A stretch of 38,704 nt of DNA from contig NZ_RHNO01000021.1 in the NCBI RefSeq assembly GCF_003946265.1, forward strand, positions 1 to 38,704. Direction: 5' to 3'. The DNA is from Levilactobacillus yonginensis (GTDB lineage: Bacteria > Bacillota > Bacilli > Lactobacillales > Lactobacillaceae). The translations under genes and the position numbers were made by a program. Positions 8,023-15,213 of this stretch are shown in pieces. The notes under the pieces were generated by a model, which saw nothing but the letters and a program-made list of their open reading frames with translations, ran no database searches and was not told where the DNA came from. Position 1 is the stretch's first letter. Each line of letters begins with the position of its first letter.

Positions 8023-8715
8023 TTAAGCGTTCTTCTTTTCACGCAACATCTGCTTCATGGCCTTTACTGATTCGTTGGCCGTTGAAAGGTCAGTTCCGTT
8101 CATCGCAAAGTACATCTTGTCACCAGGAACAATCACCCGGAATTGCGTGGTATCAACAGTTTCTTCTCGTTCACCGCCCTTTTCTACGAACCGAGCTGAC
8201 TCTGAACTAGTAGCTGTTGAAACGGAGGTCACATCTTGATAGAAGAACTCTTCAGTTTCTGTATTGTGCCAATTCTGATCCATATCAAATGAATACTTGT
8301 ACATGTGCATCTGAGATTCACTGAATAAAATCCAGGTCAATTCATAGCGTGAACTGACTGTTTGATTATCGTCATCAGTCCGTCGCGCCCATGATTGCTT
8401 ACCGAATTCGTAACCCACCAGATTAATTGGCTTGATTTCGCTGATTTCATCTTCATCTAAACCAGTTTGTTCAATGGCCTTTTGCCGTAAGTTCAAGCTG
8501 TTGGCTCTAGTTTGAACCATAGTGATGTAATCTGAATCTGACATAACACCAGCTAGTTTACGAGCAAGACCATGACGTAAGAAGTAATCAATAACCTTCT
8601 TTTCGTCTGGCGTTTTGCCATGCTTGCGCTGCCGAATAGCTTTTGCTTCGGCAGAACCAAACACGATGTACCAGTAAGCCACTGCAAGAATCAAAATAAG
8701 AAGTATAACTGTCAT
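8023..8715 (-). CDS. Single-TM membrane protein of unknown function in SPFH group
   Basis: About 230 residues: a hydrophobic N-terminal anchor (TVILLILILAVAYWYIVFG) and a cytoplasmic, charged domain with predicted mixed structure. The ATG at 8715 is chosen because GGAGGA lies 9 nt upstream; an open frame extends further upstream but has no ribosome site. It begins 52 bp after the zinc-ribbon gene. No family is recognised. Its position between a zinc-ribbon/TPR gene and an SPFH gene parallels the small membrane genes of ydjGHI-type loci. Confidence 0.8.
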   Translation of the reverse strand: MTVILLILILAVAYWYIVFGSAEAKAIRQRKHGKTPDEKKVIDYFLRHGLARKLAGVMSDSDYITMVQTRANSLNLRQKAIEQTGLDEDEISEIKPINLVGYEFGKQSWARRTDDDNQTVSSRYELTWILFSESQMHMYKYSFDMDQNWHNTETEEFFYQDVTSVSTATSSESARFVEKGGEREETVDTTQFRVIVPGDKMYFAMNGTDLSTANESVKAMKQMLREKKNA

Positions 8716-8767
8716 GAAAAAAATTCCTCCACTTTTGGTTTTATTAACCATTAATAATTTGGTGACA

Positions 8768-9358
8768 CTATAAAGAACTAGGACGGGCAACGCCTAAGAT
8801 GATATAAAGTTGTTCAATATCAGTCTCGGATAATCCCGTCGATTGCGCATTCGCCAACGCCTCTTCATAAGTTGGCGTGGTACGAAAATGCTTACGCGCA
8901 AAAAAATCGTATTTCAAGTAAGCTAAAAAGTAGTAATAAATACCCTTTGGTTCGATCATCAAAGCAGCGTTAATGTACTCTTCACTTTGGTCAACAGCCT
9001 TCCGACCAGCTAAATAGGCTTTCTTGCCCTGCAAAGTAGTCAGAGCAGCATAAAAGAAGCTTTCGGAATCGTCGAAATTATCCTCGATTGCATGGGCAAA
9101 TGCTGCCGCCGCCTGTGCGTACATCTTTAGTTTGAGGTAGCACATGGCCAGAGACTTATTTAAATCCTTATTATCAGGATGATCCTTCAATCCCTGACGA
9201 TATGACCGGGCATGCTTATTCAGATCTGCTGCGGACATACCGGCCACACTATTAAACGTTGAAATCACGATTGGTGCGTGACAATACTGACAGGTCTTTT
9301 GCCCAGTCGACACACGAGCTCCGCACCCCGGACAAGTTAATTCCACGACGCTTTCCAA
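8768..9358 (-). CDS. Zinc-ribbon and TPR-like protein
   Basis: About 196 residues. The N-terminus carries a zinc ribbon of two CxxC knuckles (CPGCG, then CQYCH about 11 residues on). The rest is helical with TPR-like spacing (AMCYLKLKMYAQAAAAFAHA and a second such segment), suggesting protein-protein contacts. The start is uncertain: TTG 9358 has AAGGTGG 8 nt upstream, whereas in-frame GTG 9368-9370 has no good ribosome site. It is the first gene of the minus-strand SPFH group. A 17-bp palindrome lies just upstream at 9394-9410. Confidence 0.75.
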   Translation of the reverse strand: MESVVELTCPGCGARVSTGQKTCQYCHAPIVISTFNSVAGMSAADLNKHARSYRQGLKDHPDNKDLNKSLAMCYLKLKMYAQAAAAFAHAIEDNFDDSESFFYAALTTLQGKKAYLAGRKAVDQSEEYINAALMIEPKGIYYYFLAYLKYDFFARKHFRTTPTYEEALANAQSTGLSETDIEQLYIILGVARPSSL

Positions 9359-9393
9359 AATTTTTCCCACCTTGCTAAAATAATTCTATTATC

Positions 9394-9410
9394 GATCATT
9401 CTGAATGATC
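9394..9410 (-). promoter_or_regulatory. 17-bp palindrome upstream of the zinc-ribbon/SPFH group
   Basis: GATCATTC-t-GAATGATC is a perfect palindrome about 36 bp before the first gene, with -10-like hexamers (TAATAG, TAGAAT on the minus strand) directly downstream. It therefore covers the -35 area and is a likely operator. The regulator is unknown. Confidence 0.5.
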
Positions 9411-9918
9411 AAACACTAGTTAACCCGCAGCCTAGTCGCTCGTTTGCCTGACTAAATTCCGACCTTTCACTCTAATAAGAGTTATCAGACTGAAAAAAAT
9501 AAGCCAAACCTCAGCACAACTAAAGCGACAGTTCTAATGGCCTTGCGCAACCAATTCTCACGCGATTATGTAATCAATTCAACCTTGCACTTAACAATAC
9601 AATCAAGTCTCATAACTACTTTTTAACTAGAAGGTATAACCGGATGTTACCCGAAATATACACCCTCTAATCACGAGCATTCCAACGCCCCAGGTTCCTT
9701 TCGCTTTATTAATTAGTCCCTAAATCATATTGTTCTAAATTGTGTAAAACTCATTATGATTTGATAACTAAAAGTTATTATACAACAACGGTTTACAATA
9801 ATCTGTCATTTGATGAAATAAATGCAGAAAAGTTTAAAAAAACCTTAATAGACATAAAATCCGCCACAAACTTAATCGTGGCGGATCCCAGAAACATTTT
9901 ATTTATATTAACCAAAGA
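9411..9918. other. AT-rich intergenic region without a supported gene
   Basis: No convincing gene is seen. The 60-codon frame at 9740-9922 starts with TTG, has no ribosome site and contains a hairpin (ATCCGCCAC 9859-9867 with GTGGCGGAT 9878-9886), which argues against coding. The composition is more AT-rich than the surroundings, and it may be a decayed or imported stretch. Repeat copy C begins at its right edge. Confidence 0.4.
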
Positions 9919-10256
9919 CTGAAAATACTGAAACACCCACTATGCCAGATACAACAAGGATTAGGTATTGGGGGTTAGTCAGACATAGTGACAACTTGCC
10001 GCATTCCGGTTCGCCAATAATATTGCGTAAGTGCTGTCATTCAGGCAACTAAACTAGCTTAGTTGCCAAGAATCCGTTTAACCGGAGGCTGTCAGAGGTG
10101 GAGCCAGCTGTGTCAACGGTGTTAGCCGATTTTTGGCTTACAGCGTGGGACGTGTTTGGAGACTGGTGGTTTTCCCAGGCTTCAAACCGAGCCGAAGGAC
10201 CGCTTTTCAGGCCGTAGGCGCTCCCCACAGCAGGCGGAACCTCTGACAGCCGCAGG
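9919..10256 (+). repeat. MITE-like structured repeat, copy C (deleted and truncated)
   Basis: It matches copy A but lacks an internal 169 bp: the join is at CAA (10015-10017), where A has CAA at both 220-222 and 389-391, as expected of deletion between short direct repeats. The right end stops after GCCGCAGGT, losing about 30 bp and the terminal repeat; the left terminal repeat is also poorly kept. The long stem is retained with a compensatory change (GGCTGTCAGAG 10087-10097 with CTCTGACAGCC 10241-10251). It ends about 8 bp from the stop codon of the WYL regulator. Confidence 0.85.
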
Positions 10257-10263
10257 TCTAACC

Positions 10264-11211
10264 TCATTCATCATATTGCCGATAAGCAGCGGCCAGAGCG
10301 TCACGCATTCGTTTGACCAGTGATGGTGGCGATAGGACTTGGAGCCCCGCCCCCTGACTCATCAGCCACAGCATCGCGCCGTCCACCTTGATGTAGGCTT
10401 CCACCACGTGGCTGCCGTCCGCATTTGTCTTGATAACCCGTGAATCGGGAAAATGGTCCAGCACCGTCTGAATGTAGTTCCGATAGATAAACCGCACCTG
10501 CGTCATCGACCCGGAATCCAGTAGGTACGTGTAGTGTCGGTGTTCCTGCAACGAAAACCGTTCGTCATAATCCAGTTTTTCTCCCGGCAGTTTTTCCAAA
10601 ATATCTTCGATACGGTCGAGCCGATACAACCAGTAACCATGGTGTTCTTCGCTGTACATGGCCACGTAAAAATAAAAAATTTCAAAAAACAACGCTACTG
10701 GCTGTGCGTGATGAATCTGAGCCGTCGTCTCTTCTGGGCGACTACTCCGGTAGGAAAAGACCATCTTTTGGTTCTGAGCGATACTGGTGGCCACTTCCCG
10801 CAACCGATGAAGCAGTGGCTTGGCCCGGGACAGTGGCACATAGCTTCCCCGAGAGAGTTTTAACTGTTGACGCACTGCCAACTGCATCTCCGGCGAAAGA
10901 TTCGAACTCAGATAGGCCAAGGTCGATGTCAACTCCACTTGATTCAGTGCTCGTGAACCTAACAGAATGTTACTAGCCGTTAGAACCATTGCAGAATCCG
11001 TCGATTCACTTTGCCGCGACAACCGATACGTTCCCTGATTTTCAATTAAGTCACCGGCAGCGTACTCCGATAGTGCCCGACGAATGTATGCCAAGTCTCG
11101 CTGGCTAGTTCGTCGACTAACCCCATAACGCGACTCAAGTTCTCCCTGTTTCAAGGTCTCACCAACCATCAAGCGAACCAATAACTCTGCTATTCGCTGA
11201 TTACTTTGCAT
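10264..11211 (-). CDS. HTH and WYL-domain transcriptional regulator
   Basis: 315 residues. A DeoR/HTH_11-like winged helix at about 1-60 (ESRYGVSRRTSQRDLAYIRR) is followed by a WYL-type ligand-sensing domain (about 150-230, with YRSS and LYRLDRIEDI) and a C-terminal extension. Such proteins are repressors or activators that often respond to nucleic acid or small ligands. The ATG has GGAGGC upstream with good spacing. It lies downstream of phosphoketolase but is separated from it by a strong terminator, so it has its own promoter. Its target is unknown. Confidence 0.85.
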   Translation of the reverse strand: MQSNQRIAELLVRLMVGETLKQGELESRYGVSRRTSQRDLAYIRRALSEYAAGDLIENQGTYRLSRQSESTDSAMVLTASNILLGSRALNQVELTSTLAYLSSNLSPEMQLAVRQQLKLSRGSYVPLSRAKPLLHRLREVATSIAQNQKMVFSYRSSRPEETTAQIHHAQPVALFFEIFYFYVAMYSEEHHGYWLYRLDRIEDILEKLPGEKLDYDERFSLQEHRHYTYLLDSGSMTQVRFIYRNYIQTVLDHFPDSRVIKTNADGSHVVEAYIKVDGAMLWLMSQGAGLQVLSPPSLVKRMRDALAAAYRQYDE

Positions 11212-11329
11212 ACGCTTCGCCTCCTACCATAGACCTTATGAACAGCCCTTAATTATTATAGATAATCCAATTATGGGTCGTCTCACTGAAAAAGTAAACC
11301 GTCACCTGCGTTTAACAATTATCTACGAC

Positions 11330-11366
11330 AAAAAAAGACGCGCAATTCACTTAAGAATTGCGCGTC
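11330..11366 (-). terminator. Rho-independent terminator of phosphoketolase
   Basis: GACGCGCAATTC (11337-11348) pairs with GAATTGCGCGTC (11355-11366); on the minus strand a run of seven T follows. It is 65 bp beyond the phosphoketolase stop. Confidence 0.9.
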
Positions 11367-11430
11367 CCCGTATCCTAACCACCGATTGGCAGTTAACACA
11401 CTAGTTGAAATTTAGGTTCATTGAAAGAAA

Positions 11431-13890
11431 TTACTTCTTCAATGGCGTCCATTGCCACTTCGTAAATTCTTCAATATCATGACCTTCGTCACGGGTAACC
11501 TTAAAGTGCTTAGCTAAGATGTCATCCATCTTCTTGTCGAAGGCCTTACCGGCAGCTTCGTCAATAGCACCCTTGTTGATCAAGATGTTAACAGCATCTT
11601 TAGCTTGGTGGAACCGGTCAAGTTCGGAGTATACACGCATGTCGTAAGCAGTCGTGATATCACCGTCTTCACGGTAACCATGTACGCTCAAGCCTAAGTG
11701 TTGACGTTCGTAGAACATTGATTCGATTAAGTCTTCGTACCCATGGAAACCAAAGAGTACTGGCGTACCGGATTGACCGAATAATGAACTGAACTTGTCA
11801 TCAGATAAAGCACGTTCTGCGTTCAGTGGCCCGTTCTTCTTTTGCAGACGTTCCAATTCAACAACGTTGACGTAACGCATCTTAACAGATGGGAAGGCGT
11901 CGTTGATCAGGTCTACAGTAGCCAAAGTTTCGATGGTTGGTTCAACACCGGCAGAAGCAAAGACGATATCAGCATCTTCACCTTCAGCAACAGTGGAAGC
12001 CCAGTCGATAACCTTGATACCTTCAGTAGCTAATTCTTCTGCTTCATCGACAGAGAACCATTGTTGACGAGGTTGCTTAGAAGCAACAATGTGGTTAACC
12101 TTTTGACGGTCCTTGAAAGCACGGTCAAAGACAGCTAACAACGTGTTCCCATCGGCTGGCAGGTATTGGCGAATGAAGTCAGACTTCTTTTCAGCCAAGT
12201 GGGTCAGCATACCTGGATCTTGGTGGGTGTAACCGTTGTGGTCTTGTTGGAACACAGTGGAAGTAGAAACCAAGTTCAGGGATGGGTAATCGTTACGCCA
12301 GTCTTCGGCAGCTGCCTGACGGATCCACTTGAAGTGTTGCGTCGTCATTGAGTCGACAACCCGCAAGAATGATTCGTAAGACGTGAACACACCGGTACGA
12401 CCAGTTAAGGTGTAACCTTCAAGCCAACCTTCAGCTTGGTGTTCTGACAATTGAGCATCCAAGATACGGCCTTCTGGAGCTTCGTATTGGTCATTTGGTT
12501 CCTTGACCTTACTCATCCATTGACGGTTCGTAATCTTGAACATTTCCCAAAGACGGTTGGACATCGTTTCATCAGGTCCGAAGATCCGGAATGATGATGG
12601 GTTCTTAGTGGCAACGCCAGCAAAGAAGTGTGACAGAACGTTCATGTCCATGTTTTGGTTAGCATCTGGCAGGTTAGTCCCACGGTTAGATGCGTCGATT
12701 TTGTTAGCGAAGTCTTTCCAGTTAGGCAAGTCCAGCATGTCAGCCTTTTCGCCACGGTGACGACCACCGTTCGTAACTGGGTTAGCAGCCATCCGCTTGT
12801 CACCCTTAGGGGCGAAATCAGCGACTTCTGCCTTCAATGAACCATCAGTGTTGAATAATTCGGCTGGCTTGTATGAGTTCATCCAGTCTTCAAATTCTTG
12901 TAATTCATCGAAGTTGTTTTGGCTTAAACCAAGTGGAACTTGGTGAGCACGGAATGAACCTTCGATTGGTTCGCCAGCTGGGTTGTGCTTAGGACCGCCC
13001 CAACCCTTAGGCAAGCGAGCGATAACAACTGGCCAAGCTGGGATAGTCCCATCTTCGTACTTGCCGTTTTCGCGGGCGTCTTTTTGGATTTGCTTGATGT
13101 CAGCAATAGCTTGGTCAAACAATTTAGCAGCTTTTTCATGGTAAGTCATGTAGTCATGGATATCTTCGTTTTCAAGGAAACGAGGAGACCAGCCCAAACC
13201 TTCGAAGAACTTAGCGATCTTGTCGTCGCTCATCCGAGAGAATAACGTTGGGTTGGAAATCTTAAAGCCGTTTACATCGAGGATTGGTAATACGGCACCA
13301 TCGTTCTTAGGGTTCAAGAACTTGATGGAGTTCCATGCAGTCATAGCAGGGCCAGTTTCAACTTCCCCATCACCAACTACAGTAAATGCAATTTGGTCTG
13401 GGTTGTCTAAAACAGCACCAGTAGCATGGGAGAGTGAGTAACCAAGTTCCCCACCTTCGTGGAGTGAACCTGGCGTTTGGGCAGTCATATGAGAACCAAT
13501 CCCACCTGGGAATGAGAACCGCTTGTACAAGCGTGACATACCTTCAAGGTCCTGAGTAATTTCAGGATAGTCATCAGTGTACGTACCGTCCAAGTAAGAG
13601 TTAGTAACCATAACTTGGCCACCGTGACCAGGGCCACCGATATAGAACATGTTCAAACCGTACTTGTTGATCAAACGGTTAGCATGTGCGTACAGGAACG
13701 TTTGGCCTGAGATAGTACCCCAGTGCCCGATAGGCTTAACCTTAACGTCCTCTTTTTGGATTGGTGTGTTGGTAACTGAGAACAATGGGTTGCTCTTTAA
13801 AAAGATCATCCCACCGGAAAGATAAGTTGTAGCACGCCACCAGGCGTCAACCTTTTCCAAGTATGACTTGGAATCGTAATCTACTGCCAT
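11431..13890 (-). CDS. xpkA: Xylulose-5-phosphate/fructose-6-phosphate phosphoketolase
   Basis: Thiamine-diphosphate enzyme that splits xylulose-5-phosphate (often also fructose-6-phosphate) with phosphate to acetyl phosphate and glyceraldehyde-3-phosphate, the central step of heterofermentative sugar breakdown in the cytosol. The 819 residues match the family length. Visible motifs are GGPGHGG at 85-91, SHMTAQTPGSLHEGG near 133-147 and the cofactor motif GDGEVETGP at 173-181. ATG 13890 is preceded by AAGGAG with normal spacing. It is monocistronic: its own promoter lies at 13968-13995 and a strong terminator follows. The codons are those of a highly expressed gene. A GntR-type regulator is encoded just upstream on the same strand. 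Confidence 0.97.
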   Translation of the reverse strand: MAVDYDSKSYLEKVDAWWRATTYLSGGMIFLKSNPLFSVTNTPIQKEDVKVKPIGHWGTISGQTFLYAHANRLINKYGLNMFYIGGPGHGGQVMVTNSYLDGTYTDDYPEITQDLEGMSRLYKRFSFPGGIGSHMTAQTPGSLHEGGELGYSLSHATGAVLDNPDQIAFTVVGDGEVETGPAMTAWNSIKFLNPKNDGAVLPILDVNGFKISNPTLFSRMSDDKIAKFFEGLGWSPRFLENEDIHDYMTYHEKAAKLFDQAIADIKQIQKDARENGKYEDGTIPAWPVVIARLPKGWGGPKHNPAGEPIEGSFRAHQVPLGLSQNNFDELQEFEDWMNSYKPAELFNTDGSLKAEVADFAPKGDKRMAANPVTNGGRHRGEKADMLDLPNWKDFANKIDASNRGTNLPDANQNMDMNVLSHFFAGVATKNPSSFRIFGPDETMSNRLWEMFKITNRQWMSKVKEPNDQYEAPEGRILDAQLSEHQAEGWLEGYTLTGRTGVFTSYESFLRVVDSMTTQHFKWIRQAAAEDWRNDYPSLNLVSTSTVFQQDHNGYTHQDPGMLTHLAEKKSDFIRQYLPADGNTLLAVFDRAFKDRQKVNHIVASKQPRQQWFSVDEAEELATEGIKVIDWASTVAEGEDADIVFASAGVEPTIETLATVDLINDAFPSVKMRYVNVVELERLQKKNGPLNAERALSDDKFSSLFGQSGTPVLFGFHGYEDLIESMFYERQHLGLSVHGYREDGDITTAYDMRVYSELDRFHQAKDAVNILINKGAIDEAAGKAFDKKMDDILAKHFKVTRDEGHDIEEFTKWQWTPLKK

Positions 13891-13967
13891 GAATTTTACA
13901 CTCCTTCGTCTTAGGTAAACAAACTTCTACACAATCAACGTGAATCAGAGGTTAATTTATATTCCCA

Positions 13968-13995
13968 ATAATACCGGAAAATTTCAAAAAGTCAA
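13968..13995 (-). promoter_or_regulatory. Promoter of phosphoketolase
   Basis: On the minus strand, -35 TTGACT (13990-13995), a 16-bp spacer and -10 TATTAT (13968-13973). This leaves a leader of roughly 70 nt. Confidence 0.7.
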
Positions 13996-14005
13996 CCTTT
14001 TTCAA

Positions 14006-14023
14006 AATTGATACGGTCCAATT
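14006..14023. promoter_or_regulatory. Imperfect dyad upstream of the phosphoketolase promoter
   Basis: AATTG-ATACGGTC-CAATT has the same outer half-sites as the perfect palindrome at the gntR promoter (14955-14971) but is one base longer and has a different centre. It sits 10 bp upstream of the -35 box and may be a weaker GntR site. Tentative. Confidence 0.35.
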
Positions 14024-14064
14024 CCAAAATTAGTTAGATTTTCTGGTGATTATTGATTAATTAC

Positions 14065-14105
14065 CCCTTCAAAAAGCCGTTCACGCAGAACGATTGCTTG
14101 AAGGG
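14065..14105. other. Symmetric nested inverted repeat between gntR and phosphoketolase
   Basis: CCCTTCAA (14065-14072) pairs with TTGAAGGG (14098-14105), and inside it CGTTC (14078-14082) pairs with GAACG (14088-14092), with equal 5-nt internal loops on both sides. It lies 60 bp after the gntR stop. There is no T run, so it is an atypical terminator or a protein-binding or RNA structure. Confidence 0.45.
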
Positions 14106-14164
14106 ACAATCCATCATTGTTGTCCGCCTACCGGTAAATTTAGCACCTTCCCGGTAAAAATCAA

Positions 14165-14893
14165 CTAATCTTCATTCAAATTAACAAATGTATTATATTT
14201 CATGTACTGATAGTGCAACCGCATGTTAGAAACCTCAAACGGGGTCCCATCGTCCAGGAAGAAGATACCGTCCATGACGCCCACCGGTTCCGTCGCTGAC
14301 AAATGTAAGAGTTGCCGGTCCTCAACCGTTGAGGGGGCCACTGAGATCGACAGAAATGACCGCGTCACCGATTTTCCCTGGGCCGCGTGTAAATAATTAA
14401 AGATAGAAGTCTTCACGGCATCGGGTGATAGGTCGGGCAAAATCTTGATGGGAATATATCCCGTCTCAATGATCACCGGCTGATCTTCAAAAATCCGGAG
14501 CCGCTTAATCCGATAGACAAAATCCGAGCTACTTAGAAATAAATCCTGTTGTAACTCAGGGGTTGCCGCAATCACCTGATAATCTAGGATATCGCTTCGG
14601 GGTTGTTCATCCCCGATTTGAAGGCTATCCGTCACACCCAGGTTCTTCCCTTCAAAGCGAAAGATTGATTTATCTTTTAAATACAACGGATTCACGTAGG
14701 TGCCGGAACCCCGTTTCTTAAACACGATTCCCTGCTCAGATAATACGTTGAGCGCCCGCTTAGCTGTACTCCGACTCACTTGATAGCTCTCGCTAAGGTG
14801 CCGTTCGTCGGGGAACTTACGATCCGCAAACTCACCACTGAGAATTCTTTTCTTGAGGTCATTCACGACCTCCCTGTAAATCAAATCTGCCAT
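14165..14893 (-). CDS. GntR-family regulator (HutC subfamily, UTRA domain)
   Basis: 242 residues. The winged helix occupies about 5-70 (LSESYQVSRSTAKRALNVL, then GSGTYVNP), and the rest is a UTRA effector domain that typically binds a sugar phosphate or related acid. ATG 14893 is preferred over the adjoining ATG 14896 because AGGAG then has a 6-7 nt spacing. A perfect palindrome at 14955-14971 overlaps the -35 area of its promoter, suggesting autoregulation. A related dyad lies before the phosphoketolase promoter, so that gene is a candidate target. The effector is unknown. Confidence 0.85.
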   Translation of the reverse strand: MADLIYREVVNDLKKRILSGEFADRKFPDERHLSESYQVSRSTAKRALNVLSEQGIVFKKRGSGTYVNPLYLKDKSIFRFEGKNLGVTDSLQIGDEQPRSDILDYQVIAATPELQQDLFLSSSDFVYRIKRLRIFEDQPVIIETGYIPIKILPDLSPDAVKTSIFNYLHAAQGKSVTRSFLSISVAPSTVEDRQLLHLSATEPVGVMDGIFFLDDGTPFEVSNMRLHYQYMKYNTFVNLNED

Positions 14894-14936
14894 CATTTTC
14901 TCCTACGTTCCGCTTTACACGCTGATAATCGCTCCC

Positions 14937-14971
14937 AGTATAACAGACTTTTCTAATTGGTCTTACCAATT
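14937..14971 (-). promoter_or_regulatory. gntR promoter with 17-bp operator
   Basis: The -10 TATACT (14937-14942, minus strand) and the palindrome AATTGGT-CTT-ACCAATT (14955-14971) covering the -35 region. The half-site TTGGT is similar to operators of HutC-type GntR proteins such as NagR/YvoA (family knowledge). Confidence 0.6.
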
Positions 14972-15213
14972 TGCTCAAAGAATGAACCGCCCATTTTTAA
15001 AGCGCAGTGACTCCCAGTTGTTCAGTCAAAGCAGGGCCCTAATCCGTTAATAATTCCTTCAATATTCGGTTGCCTTTTAGCGTTTCTAAATACTTACCCA
15101 TAAACGAGTCAATATTGTTCATTATCAAGGTTGCTCAATGATACACTAACCGTGACAATAATAAATCGATTTGACTCGTTTAACACGCATTTATTTCAGG
15201 GAGGTTTATCTAA
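14972..15213. other. Intergenic region before the BspA-like gene
   Basis: No gene is seen. The stretch separates divergent genes; GGGAGG just before 15214 is the ribosome site of the secreted-protein gene. No clear promoter hexamers could be fixed. Confidence 0.3.

Noticed and set aside
9740-9922. 60-codon AT-rich frame
   Set aside because: TTG start, no ribosome site and an internal perfect hairpin; no recognisable protein.
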